Shown here piece after piece: positions 1-6,226 of a stretch of DNA of 6,581 nucleotides. The notes below the pieces were generated by a model that worked only from the letters and a program-made list of their open reading frames with translations, ran no database searches and was not told the DNA's origin. The DNA is taken from contig MGYR01000065.1 in assembly GCA_001801825.1 (NCBI GenBank), forward strand, positions 1,553 through 8,133, read 5' to 3'. Position 1 is the first letter of the stretch. Every line of letters begins with the position of its first letter. This DNA comes from Gammaproteobacteria bacterium RIFCSPLOWO2_02_FULL_56_15. Lineage in GTDB: Bacteria > Pseudomonadota > Gammaproteobacteria > Eutrophobiales > Eutrophobiaceae. The position numbers and the translations under genes were made by a program.

Positions 1-1243
1 TGGCGTCCTTGACCGCCTGCTCTTTCGCCTCCGTGCCCCTGCCCTCGGCGTCGCGCATGCGCTCCGTCAGGAAGATGACCGGGATCATGCGGAAAGTCGA
101 GCCGTTGCCGATGCCGGCCGTCAGGAACAGCAGCATGAACATGGCGAGAAAACCGTAGAAGTTGCCGCCGGCGGGGCCCCACGGCAGAGCCGGGGCTCCT
201 GCCGCCCCCTTCGGCAGAAAATAGAGTACGCCCACCACCGCCAGCGCCATCGCGATGAAATTCCAGAACGTCACCGGCGCGCCGCCCAGCTTGTCGGAAA
301 GCCAGCCGCCGAAGGGCCGGATCAACGCGCCGACCAGCGGGCCGAGAAACGCGAAGGCCAGCGCGTTCACTTCCGGAAACTGCGAGTTGATGAGCAGCGG
401 GAATCCGGCCGAGTAACCGATGAACGAGCCGAAGGTTCCGAGATAGAGCCAGCACATCAGCCAGTTGTGCTTGCGCTTGAAAATCACCGCCTGCTCCGAG
501 AATGACGCCTTCGCGCTGGCGATGTCGTTCATGCCGAACCACGCCACAATGGTCGACACCAGAATGAACGGCACCCAGATGAACCCCGCATTCTGCAACC
601 ACATCTGCCTGGTCTCTTCGCCTTTCACCCAGGTCTGCGGTTCGCCACCCAGCACTCCGAAGACCCCGGCGGTGATCACCAGCGGCACCACAAACTGCAC
701 CGTCGAGACACCGAGGTTGCCCAGCCCGGCGTTCAGCCCCAACGCCAAACCTTTGCGTTCCCTGGGGAAGAAGAAGCTGATGTTGGCCATGCTGGAAGCG
801 AAATTGCCGCCGCCGAATCCGCACAGCAGCGCCAGAATCACGAACGTCGGATAGCCGGTGGTCGGATCCTGGACGGCGAAGCCGATGCCGAGCGCCGGCA
901 GCAGCAGCGACGCGGTCGAAATCGCAGTCCACTTGCGCCCGCCGAAGATCGGCACCATGAAGGAATAAAAGATACGCAGCGTCGCGCCGCACAACCCCGG
1001 CAACGCCGCCAGCCAAAATAACTGATTGGTGGTGAACCGGAAGCCGATGTTGGGCAGATTGACCACCACCACGCTCCACACCATCCATACCGCGAACGCC
1101 AGAAGCAGCGCCGGAATCGAAATCCACAGGTTGAGGTTGGCGATCGCATTGCCTTCGCGCATCCAGAATGCCTTGTCTTCCGGCGTCCAGATGTGCAGCA
1201 CGCTGCCGAGTTTGGGTCTGGTCGAAGCGGCTTGAGTACTCAT
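1..1243 (-). CDS. narK2: NarK2-type nitrate/nitrite antiporter (MFS), 3' end outside window
   Basis: Major facilitator superfamily transporter of the NarK/NarU group, an inner-membrane protein that brings nitrate in and exports nitrite during nitrate respiration. It starts at ATG 1241-1243; 414 codons are present without a stop, and the C-terminus (roughly 50-80 residues by comparison with the 463-residue E. coli NarK) lies off the left edge. The sequence follows E. coli NarK closely from memory: an N-terminal WTPEDKAFW segment, NLWISIPALLLAF as TM1, the YSFMVPIFGGRKW loop, the glycine-rich nitrate signature GGGNFASSMANISFFFPRE followed by LGLNAGLGNLGVS, then GSFIGYSAGFPLL. The two substrate-binding arginines of E. 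coli NarK (R89, R305) appear conserved as R90 (GATLRIFYS) and R309 (GALIRPFGGWLSD). A GAAGAG Shine-Dalgarno sequence (1249-1254) lies five bases before the ATG. It follows narK1 after only 26 bases, so the two are surely co-transcribed. Assignment to the type II branch rests on this similarity. Confidence 0.93.
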   Translation of the reverse strand, partial: MSTQAASTRPKLGSVLHIWTPEDKAFWMREGNAIANLNLWISIPALLLAFAVWMVWSVVVVNLPNIGFRFTTNQLFWLAALPGLCGATLRIFYSFMVPIFGGRKWTAISTASLLLPALGIGFAVQDPTTGYPTFVILALLCGFGGGNFASSMANISFFFPRERKGLALGLNAGLGNLGVSTVQFVVPLVITAGVFGVLGGEPQTWVKGEETRQMWLQNAGFIWVPFILVSTIVAWFGMNDIASAKASFSEQAVIFKRKHNWLMCWLYLGTFGSFIGYSAGFPLLINSQFPEVNALAFAFLGPLVGALIRPFGGWLSDKLGGAPVTFWNFIAMALAVVGVLYFLPKGAAGAPALPWGPAGGNFYGFLAMFMLLFLTAGIGNGSTFRMIPVIFLTERMRDAEGRGTEAKEQAVKDA

Positions 1244-1269
1244 GATCGCTCTTCAAGTTTCAATATCGC

Positions 1270-2535
1270 TCAGCCGCGCCGTAATGCCATGGCGGGCGCA
1301 GACCCAACCCGGCCGTTGCGCGCAGGCACGATCTCGGTCCAGTACATCCACGTCAGCGACACCGTGGTGACGCCCCACATCAGCATGAAGATCGTACTGT
1401 TGACGCCGGTGAGATCGAGCAGCGCGCCGAACATGATGGGCAGCAGAAAGCCGCCCATTCCCCCGGCCAGGCCGACGATGCCGGCAATCACGCCGATGTT
1501 GTGCGAATATTCATCCGAGATGTACTTGAACACCGAAGCCTTGCCCACCGCCCACGCGATGCCCATCGCGAACATCAGCGCGGTAAACACCCAGGCGTTG
1601 AGGCCGAGGTGAATCGCAACACTGCCATGCGTGGTCTTGACCACCAGATCGGTCTGCGGCCAGGACAGAAAAAGCAGGCATACCCAGGAAATCAGCATCA
1701 CCCACCAGGTGACCGGGTGCGCGCCGAACCGATCGGTCAGCCAGCCGCCGACCGCGCGCAGCAGGCCGCCCGGCAGCGAGAAGCACGCCGCCAGCAGCGC
1801 CGCGATCCTGATGTCGAAGCCGTATTCCGTGATGTAGTACTTGGTCATCCACAGCGACAGCGCGACGTAGCCGCCGAACACGATCGAGTAGTACTGGCAG
1901 TACTTCCAGACCCTGGGATCCGCGAGCGCGGACAGTTGCTCCCTGATCGTTACGCTGGAACTCACATGATGATTGCTGTCAGTGTGGGAAAACGCCCAGA
2001 ACAGCAGCGCGGTGGCCAGCATCGCCACCGCGTACACCTTGGGTACCATGGCCCAGCCGAACGCGACCATCAGTGTCGGTGCCACGAACTTGGTGAGCGC
2101 CGCGCCCGAGTTACCCGCGCCGAATATGCCCATGGCCAAACCCTGACGGTCCCTCTCGAACCAGCGCGCGACATAGGCAATGCCCACCGAGAACGAGCCC
2201 CCGGCCAAGCCCACGAACAGGCCCAACACCAGAAAATGCCAGTATTGCGTAGCCTCGCTGATGAACCAGATTGGCACCACGCAGATCAGCATCAGGACAA
2301 AGAACACCATCCGTCCGCCGTACCTGTCGGTCCACATGCCGAGCGGGAGGCGCACCAGAGATCCCGTCAGCACCGGGCTTGCCGCCAGAAGCCCGAACTG
2401 GGTCTCGTTGAGATCCAGCATTTTTTTGATCGGGATGCCGATCACGGCGAACATCATCCAGATCGCGAAGCACACCGTGAATGCGAAGGTGCTCGCTCCC
2501 AGTACCGACCATTGCTGCCATTTCTGCGGTGCCAC
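1270..2535 (-). CDS. narK1: NarK1-type nitrate transporter (MFS, nitrate/proton symporter)
   Basis: Complete 421-residue MFS protein with about 12 hydrophobic segments. Type I NarK proteins are believed to import nitrate with protons, which starts nitrate respiration before nitrite is available for exchange. Seen in the sequence: the MFS loop 2-3 motif GMWTDRYGGR (66-75) after R62 (GSLVRLPLG), a nitrate signature in TM5 (GGSFSVGIAYVARWF at 112-126, then AMGIFGAGNSGAA), a second arginine R260 (GGLLRAVGGWLTDRFG) in the matching position of the C-terminal half, and the second glycine-rich signature GIVGLAGGMGGF near the end. R62 and R260 probably correspond to the paired substrate arginines. The start is GTG (2533-2535): an in-frame TGA lies five codons upstream and there is no in-frame ATG between. 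The ribosome site is weak (GAGCGG). It is paralogous to, but clearly distinct from, the downstream narK2. A symporter rather than antiporter role is inferred from subtype. Confidence 0.92.
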   Translation of the reverse strand: MAPQKWQQWSVLGASTFAFTVCFAIWMMFAVIGIPIKKMLDLNETQFGLLAASPVLTGSLVRLPLGMWTDRYGGRMVFFVLMLICVVPIWFISEATQYWHFLVLGLFVGLAGGSFSVGIAYVARWFERDRQGLAMGIFGAGNSGAALTKFVAPTLMVAFGWAMVPKVYAVAMLATALLFWAFSHTDSNHHVSSSVTIREQLSALADPRVWKYCQYYSIVFGGYVALSLWMTKYYITEYGFDIRIAALLAACFSLPGGLLRAVGGWLTDRFGAHPVTWWVMLISWVCLLFLSWPQTDLVVKTTHGSVAIHLGLNAWVFTALMFAMGIAWAVGKASVFKYISDEYSHNIGVIAGIVGLAGGMGGFLLPIMFGALLDLTGVNSTIFMLMWGVTTVSLTWMYWTEIVPARNGRVGSAPAMALRRG

Positions 2536-2613
2536 CGTCCGCTCGTTTCAGTCCTTACGAGCGAAGGTACAGGTGGGGCGCTCCCCGCGCCATTCGTCTG
2601 ACGGTCGGCCACG

Positions 2614-2628
2614 GGCCAGCAAATGGCC
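2614..2628. repeat. Small GGCCA-N5-TGGCC inverted repeat
   Basis: Perfect five-base arms GGCCA (2614-2618) and TGGCC (2624-2628) with a five-base loop GCAAA. A further GGCCA copy lies just before it at 2607-2611. It would form a short hairpin in the narK1 leader transcript or could be a protein site. In so GC-rich a region a five-base repeat can arise by chance, so a function is not established. Confidence 0.35.
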
Positions 2629-2643
2629 AGGCGCCAGTGGCGT

Positions 2644-2665
2644 GACTAGTTAATTCGGACTAGTT
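2644..2665. repeat. Direct repeat GACTAGTT x2 (also an ACTAGT inverted pair)
   Basis: GACTAGTT occurs at 2644-2651 and again at 2658-2665, a spacing of 14 bases. Because ACTAGT is its own reverse complement, the pair is also an inverted repeat with an eight-base spacer. It sits in an AT-rich island of the GC-rich leader, about 110-120 bases upstream of the narK1 start, a plausible place for an activator or operator. I do not recognise the motif as a known NarL or FNR site. Confidence 0.5.
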
Positions 2666-2716
2666 CTTCCGGAAACGAAACGGGCGGGAAAAGACCTGCC
2701 CAGCGACCGTAGCACC

Positions 2717-2761
2717 AACGGCTGACGCCGCGCCCGCCGAGGGAACACACGTCTAGCCGTT
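2717..2761 (-). repeat. Imperfect inverted repeat just after narL
   Basis: On the plus strand AACGGCTGACG (2717-2727) faces CGTC-T-AGCCGTT (2750-2761). This gives eleven paired bases with one bulged T at 2754, around a 22-base GC-rich loop. It starts 10 bases downstream of the narL stop codon in the direction of narXL transcription. The position suggests a transcription attenuator, a processing stem or a weak terminator, but no T-run follows on the minus strand (the next bases are GGTGCTACGG), so it is not a canonical Rho-independent terminator and read-through into narK1 remains possible. Confidence 0.5.
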
Positions 2762-2771
2762 GTTCTTATTT

Positions 2772-3428
2772 CTATTTTTCTACGATGCCGTGCTCGACAG
2801 CGTATACGGCTGCCTGCACCCGGCTGGTGAGGTTGAGCTTGCGCAGGATGTTCTGCACATGGATCTTGACGGTGCTCTCGGCGAGCTTGAGCTCGCGCGC
2901 CATTTCCTTGTTGCTCGCGCCGCGCACCAGCTGCATCAGGATCTCGCGCTCACGCGGACTGATCCGGTCCTTGTCGGCGACCTCCGCGGTCATTTCGCGT
3001 CCGCCATGCTGCAGCCCCTGCACCAGCTTGCTGGTCATCTGCGGCGACATCACCGCTTCGCCGCGCGCCGCGCGCCGGATGGCGTCGACCAGAAACTCGG
3101 CATCGATGTTTTTCAGCAGATAGCCACGCGCACCGGATTTGAGCGTGTCGATCAGGTCTTCGGCGTCCTCGGACACCGTCAGCATCAGCACCTGGGTTTG
3201 CGGCAGCTCTTCGACCAGCATCTGCACGGCTTCGCGCCCGGTAATGCCCGGCATGTTGAGGTCAAGCAGCACCACGTCGGGTTTCATTTCCCTGGCGCGC
3301 TTCAATCCTTCCAGCCCATCCGCGGCTTCGCCCACCACTTCGAAATCACGCTGCCGGGCGAGCAGCGCCTTGACGCCGCTGCGGAAAAGATTGTGATCGT
3401 CGATCAGGAAAATGCGCAGCCTGTTCAC
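2772..3428 (-). CDS. narL: Nitrate/nitrite response regulator NarL
   Basis: A 218-residue cytoplasmic response regulator of the NarL/FixJ class (E. coli NarL is 216). The receiver domain (about 4-120) has the acidic pair D10/D11, phosphoacceptor D56 (DVVLLDLNMPG), T84 and K106 (YLLKN). The C-terminal LuxR-type helix-turn-helix (about 155-212) begins ISPREREIL and includes ASNKEMARELKLAESTVKIH. Relative to E. coli NarL the DNA-contact positions K188, V189 and K192 read K188, I189 and Q192 here, so half-site preference may differ. The start is GTG at 3426-3428, sharing GTGA with the narX stop, a four-base overlap that implies translational coupling. The adjacent NarX-like kinase and downstream nitrate transporters support NarL over other LuxR-type regulators. 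Its job is to activate or repress respiratory nitrate genes when phosphorylated. Confidence 0.92.
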   Translation of the reverse strand: MNRLRIFLIDDHNLFRSGVKALLARQRDFEVVGEAADGLEGLKRAREMKPDVVLLDLNMPGITGREAVQMLVEELPQTQVLMLTVSEDAEDLIDTLKSGARGYLLKNIDAEFLVDAIRRAARGEAVMSPQMTSKLVQGLQHGGREMTAEVADKDRISPREREILMQLVRGASNKEMARELKLAESTVKIHVQNILRKLNLTSRVQAAVYAVEHGIVEK

Positions 3429-5362
3429 GCCGCCGCCTGCTGCGTTATCGGCAGGCTCAGCGTGAGCTCGCTGCCGTGGCCGGGCTGGGAATCGATGCGG
3501 ATTTGGCCGCCGATGCGGCGCGCACGCTCTCTCATGATGCGCAACCCGACATGCCGGCCGGTGGTGTCACTCAGGACAGCCGGGTCGAAGCCGCGACCGT
3601 TGTCACGAACACGGAACACATGACTGCGGTCCCGCTGCATCTCCAGTTCCACCAGCGTCGCGGCGGAATGCTTGCGCACGTTGGACAGCGCCTCCTGGAG
3701 AATATGCAGCACCTGGAGCTGCTGCTCGGCAGACAGCGGCACGCCGGTACCCGATACCTTGCATGACGTTCCGATTCCGGTCTGGCTTTCGAAGCGTTCG
3801 AGCGAACTGCGGATGGTCAGCTCGATATCCTCATGCTTGATGCGGGTCCGGAAATGCACCAGCAGCTCGCGCACGTTGTCATAACTCTCCTGAATGCCGT
3901 CGCGGATCTGCGCCAGGGTGTCGCGCGCCTCGCTCATGGCAGAGCGGCTAAGCGAGTCCTCGAGCAGTTGCGCCTGAAGGTTAAGAAAAGCCAGCGATTG
4001 CGCGATGCTGTCGTGCAGATCCTGCGCCAGCAGATTGCGTTCATCCGAGACCGCCAGTTCCTTGTCGCGCGAGACCAGCCGCTGGTTCTCTATCGCGGCC
4101 CCAAGATTCTGCCCCAGGGTCTCCAGCATTTGCCGTTCCTGCGCGGGAAAGGCGCGCGCCGTACCATAATAAAGATTGAATATCCCCAGCATCTGGCCCT
4201 GGAAACGGATGGTGAATACCGCTACTGTCTGGTAGCCGGCCTTCTGGCACTGGAACAGGAAATCGGGCTCAGGCACCGGCGTCAACAACTGGACGACCGG
4301 GGTACCGCGTTGTGCCGCCTCGCCGCACAGGCACTCGCCCATGTCGAGGCATTGTTCTTGTTTGGCGAAATCGGGTGCCAAGCCCTCGTGAACATAAAGA
4401 TGGATGCCGCGAGTCTTGGGATCGATCAGGCGCACCGCCCCGCCCTGCGCATCGAGCAGGCCGATCAGTTTCCGCAGAAAACCGCGGCATAGTGTCTCGG
4501 TCGAGCCCGGCTCATTGAGCAGCGTGGTGACCTCGTACAGCGTTGCCAGATCGCGATTCTTGTCCGCAAGGCTGCGCGTCTTCTCCGCCACGCGCTCCTC
4601 GAGGGAGTTATAGAGGTCCTGCAGATGGTTCGCCATGCGGTTGAAGCCCCGCGCCAGCTCACTGAACTCGTCATTTGTTTCTACGCGAAGCCGGGTCCCG
4701 AGTTCGCCGCTCGCCATGCGCTGCATGCCTTCCTGCAGCCTGCCGATGGGGTGCACCACCAGCAAGAACATCAGATAAATCAGCGTCACGGGGCCCGCAA
4801 CCGCCAGAACCAACAGCCCGAACTGCATATAGCGCAGATACACGATATGGCGCGCGTTGTTGTGCTCGATCGCGCGCACCAGTCCGTCGATGCGCTGCAC
4901 GAACTGCTCAATGTCGGGCCGCAGCGCGGTGGCCTGATCGCGTTGGGCTGCGACATCGGGGCTGGCCACCACGGCTTCTATCGAGGGCCCGATCCGGCGA
5001 CGCCAATGCGCCAACACCGCATCAACCTCGGCCGCGATATCGGGGTCGCGCGGCAAAAGCAGCGGCCGCGCCGGATCACCGCGCCTGAGCGCAACCAGCA
5101 CACTTTCAAACGTTTTCATTTCGCTCGCCAGTTCCTGGCGCACCGCCGTGGCGTGCGCCGGCTCGCGCAGGCTCTCCGACAACAGATAGGCGATGCGATA
5201 AGTACGCATACGCTCACTGCCCATGTCGTTGATCGCCGCCGCTCCGCCTTCGAACTTCCAGGACTCCAACAGCGTCAATCCGATCGCCGTCAGCCCCACC
5301 AGCAGCAAAACCACGGCAATCCACGCCAGTTTGGTACTTAAGCGGTGCTGCTGAAAATTCAT
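3425..5362 (-). CDS. narX: Nitrate/nitrite sensor histidine kinase NarX
   Basis: A 645-residue inner-membrane sensor kinase (E. coli NarX is 598) that detects periplasmic nitrate/nitrite and phosphorylates NarL. Layout: TM1 about 12-32; periplasmic four-helix sensor about 33-178 with a P-box-like AAAINDMGSERMRTYRI (41-57), where R51 and R56 match the ligand-binding R54 and R59 of E. coli NarX; TM2 about 179-203; HAMP about 204-256; a short coiled stretch; a GAF-like central module about 280-425 with cysteines C292, C338, C344, C346 and C372; HisKA_3 dimerisation helix with phospho-acceptor H450 (AQDLHDSIAQSL); HATPase with N-box EALSNVRKH (557-565), G1 box DNGRGF (587-592) and G2 box GLRIMRERA. 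Nothing essential is missing. The start at ATG 5360-5362 has GGCGG upstream; another ATG at 5379-5381 is out of frame and closes after seven codons. narL overlaps its stop codon. Confidence 0.94.
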   Translation of the reverse strand: MNFQQHRLSTKLAWIAVVLLLVGLTAIGLTLLESWKFEGGAAAINDMGSERMRTYRIAYLLSESLREPAHATAVRQELASEMKTFESVLVALRRGDPARPLLLPRDPDIAAEVDAVLAHWRRRIGPSIEAVVASPDVAAQRDQATALRPDIEQFVQRIDGLVRAIEHNNARHIVYLRYMQFGLLVLAVAGPVTLIYLMFLLVVHPIGRLQEGMQRMASGELGTRLRVETNDEFSELARGFNRMANHLQDLYNSLEERVAEKTRSLADKNRDLATLYEVTTLLNEPGSTETLCRGFLRKLIGLLDAQGGAVRLIDPKTRGIHLYVHEGLAPDFAKQEQCLDMGECLCGEAAQRGTPVVQLLTPVPEPDFLFQCQKAGYQTVAVFTIRFQGQMLGIFNLYYGTARAFPAQERQMLETLGQNLGAAIENQRLVSRDKELAVSDERNLLAQDLHDSIAQSLAFLNLQAQLLEDSLSRSAMSEARDTLAQIRDGIQESYDNVRELLVHFRTRIKHEDIELTIRSSLERFESQTGIGTSCKVSGTGVPLSAEQQLQVLHILQEALSNVRKHSAATLVELEMQRDRSHVFRVRDNGRGFDPAVLSDTTGRHVGLRIMRERARRIGGQIRIDSQPGHGSELTLSLPITQQAAA

Positions 5363-5454
5363 ATACCGCCGCTGGCCTCCATGCGGGTTACTTTATTAAA
5401 TCCACGGAATTGCAGGATTGGCACGCATTTAAGGTCGATACATAGGCCGCAATT
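5363..5454 (-). promoter_or_regulatory. narX upstream region, candidate narXL promoter
   Basis: These 92 bases separate the narX start from the inferred outer end of an IS remnant, so the narXL promoter is probably here unless it is supplied by the mobile-element DNA. It is AT-richer than its surroundings. On the minus strand TTTAAT (5395-5400) matches five of six bases of a -10 box; the -35 hexamer at 17-base spacing (TGCCAA, 5418-5423) is poor. No FNR box or NarL heptamer pair was recognised. The exact promoter is a guess. Confidence 0.3.
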
Positions 5455-5477
5455 GGGGTCGCTCTGAATTTCCGGGT
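5455..5477. repeat. Candidate terminal inverted repeat of decayed IS5-family element
   Basis: The stretch GGGGTCGCTCTGAATTTCC and the bases following it recall the ends of many IS5-family elements, whose tips often contain a CTCTGAA-like core. It lies about 135 bases beyond the stop codon of the transposase remnant, the distance at which a right end would be expected. The partner repeat was not found in the window, so this is a similarity-and-position call only. Confidence 0.35.
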
Positions 5478-5609
5478 CTAGAGACGAGCATAATTGCACA
5501 TTGCGACATCAAGGTGTCGAAACGACGGGACGAAGGCAACTCGCGTGCTGTTTCCTCCTCTTTTTGGGGCCGCTTGCTGCTATTTCCGTCGATCATGGAC
5601 GCACCTCTC

Positions 5610-5756
5610 CTACGGACTCAACAATTGGTGGTATCGAACCCGGTACAGGTTGGCCAGGGCGAACACGGTGTTCATCTGCGCCCGATTTTTCGCGAACCCG
5701 CGGTAACGCACCTTCGCGTGACCCCACAGGCGCTTGACCACGAGGAACGGCGGCTC
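5610..5756 (-). pseudogene. IS5-family transposase, C-terminal fragment
   Basis: About 48 codons ending in TAG (5610-5612) encode the C-terminal end of a DDE transposase of the IS5 family. The run EPPFLVVKRLWGHAKVRYRG is followed by FAKNRAQMNTVFALANLYRV and ends HQLLSP. It matches the family pattern VEHPFxVIKRxxGxxKxRYRGLxKN followed by LFALANLY, where the E of the first motif is the last catalytic acidic residue of the DDE triad. Everything N-terminal to that E is absent: upstream DNA belongs to a different gene in another frame, and this frame meets a TGA about 20 codons before the match begins. The fragment cannot encode an active transposase. The following DNA to about 5455 is probably the element's non-coding tail. 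Confidence 0.8.
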
Positions 5757-5968
5757 GGCCGCGCCAGCAGACGGCAACAATTGCGTCCGCCGCGCTCATG
5801 TCGACGCGCTCGACCAAAACCTCGATGCCCGGGATTTGCGTGGCGAAAGGCAGCGCGAGCTTTTCATCGATCACCGTCAGAAAGTCGACGCGCTCCTCAG
5901 GCTCATTGTAGGCGTCCTACGGCCGCCCCTTCGATCAATCTCTTGAGTTGCGCGTCTGAGAGCTTCAT
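5755..5968 (-). pseudogene. Frameshifted, truncated gene for a small conserved protein
   Basis: Reading from ATG 5966-5968, the first frame gives MKLSDAQLKRLIEGAAV and soon stops. Skipping one base near 5917 opens a second frame, DAYNEPEERVDFLTVIDEKL then ALPFATQIPGIEVLVERVDM and ADAIVAVCWRGR. Joined, these look like the N-terminal two thirds of small proteobacterial proteins often labelled 'calcium-binding protein' (pattern: VDAYNExEQ, hydrophobic helix, LAxPFET, VxVxxVDLT, IVAxCxRGR), recalled from memory. The usual C-terminal part (LPLPxPPPxGAEWIxAYR) is absent, replaced by the transposase tail. One inserted base plus loss of the 3' end make it a pseudogene. The frameshift lies in a short palindrome, GTAGG-CGT-CCTAC (5908-5920), so a sequencing error should be considered. 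The original function is unknown. Confidence 0.55.
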
Positions 5969-6071
5969 CGATCGGAATGTCGAATTTCAGCGAGCTTTGG
6001 CCCGGATGTTAATTTTGCGCTGATGCACGCCGACGCTGCGAATCTGACGCAGGATCAAACCGGTACCGCGG

Positions 6072-6086
6072 CAGCCCTTGGGGCTG
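6072..6086. repeat. Short hairpin CAGCCC-TTG-GGGCTG
   Basis: Perfect six-base arms (6072-6077 and 6081-6086) with a three-base loop, flanked by GTAC copies at 6063-6066 and 6086-6089. It would fold stably in RNA or single-stranded DNA. No T-run follows on either strand, so it is not an obvious terminator. Its role is unknown. Confidence 0.4.
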
Positions 6087-6186
6087 TACTCGGCGGTAAG
6101 GTGGGTCAATCGGACGCGATGAGGGGTTCCCCGTAAACGGGTCCGAAGTGAAGGAGAGTTTTCCGGCTTTTCTAGGCATACCGAAA

Positions 6187-6226
6187 CGGTGAGAAACCAG
6201 GGAAAACGGTGGAAAATGGTGAGGAA
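6187..6226. repeat. Four degenerate 10-bp tandem units
   Basis: Four consecutive ten-base blocks share a purine-rich pattern: CGGTGAGAAA (6187-6196), CCAGGGAAAA (6197-6206), CGGTGGAAAA (6207-6216), TGGTGAGGAA (6217-6226). The consensus is about CGGTGRGAAA. The period equals roughly one DNA helical turn, and the A-runs recur in phase. Related CATACC words flank it (6177-6182 and 6227-6232). Function is unknown; phased protein sites, intrinsic curvature or a mobile-element end are possible. Confidence 0.5.

Larger units (their letters stand above)
2536..2771. promoter_or_regulatory. narL-narK1 intergenic leader (likely narK operon promoter region)
   Basis: These 236 bases between the narL stop and the narK1 GTG are the only sizeable non-coding gap inside the nitrate cluster, so a nitrate- and oxygen-controlled promoter for narK1K2 is expected here. 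Reading both strands I find no good FNR/ANR box (TTGAT-N4-ATCAA) and no NarL heptamer pair of the E. coli 7-2-7 type; TACCTTC near 2566 on the minus strand is only a partial heptamer match. What is present: a long imperfect inverted repeat next to narL, a direct repeat containing ACTAGT, a TTCCGGAA palindrome (2667-2674) and a small GGCCA/TGGCC hairpin (2614-2628). The promoter role is inferred from position only. Confidence 0.55.

Noticed and set aside
1501..2601. Long plus-strand reading frame (366 codons)
   Set aside because: Antisense shadow of narK1; product is rich in H, R, Q and P with no motif, while the minus strand encodes a clear transporter.
2618..2640. Possible sigma-54 promoter (TGGCGC ... 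TTTGCT on the minus strand) upstream of narK1
   Set aside because: The spacing between the GG and GC elements is 6 or 13 bases, not the required 10.
2760..3623. Plus-strand reading frame of 287 codons
   Set aside because: Antisense to narL and the narX 3' end; low-complexity composition typical of GC-rich shadow frames.
4625..5341. Plus-strand reading frame of 238 codons
   Set aside because: Antisense to the narX sensor and HAMP region; no recognisable domain.
5374..5381. Alternative upstream ATG for narX next to a GGAGG sequence
   Set aside because: It is out of frame with narX and hits a stop after seven codons; at most a tiny leader peptide overlapping the narX start.
5625..5650. A GGTTCGATACC-like TpsiC-arm motif on the minus strand, suggesting a tRNA 3' end
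   Set aside because: It lies inside the coding frame of the IS5 transposase tail, and no acceptor, D or anticodon arms can be assembled around it.
5593..5874. Minus-strand 93-codon frame as one intact gene
   Set aside because: Only its first third resembles a known protein; after about 5755 it runs out of frame through the transposase tail, so it is a chimera of a pseudogene and a shadow frame.
5514..6023. Plus-strand reading frame of 169 codons
   Set aside because: Opposite strand to the transposase tail and frameshifted gene, both of which show family-like sequence; the plus product has none.
6123..6132. GGGGTTCCCC palindrome as a hairpin
   Set aside because: A two-base loop is too tight, and no surrounding pairing extends it.
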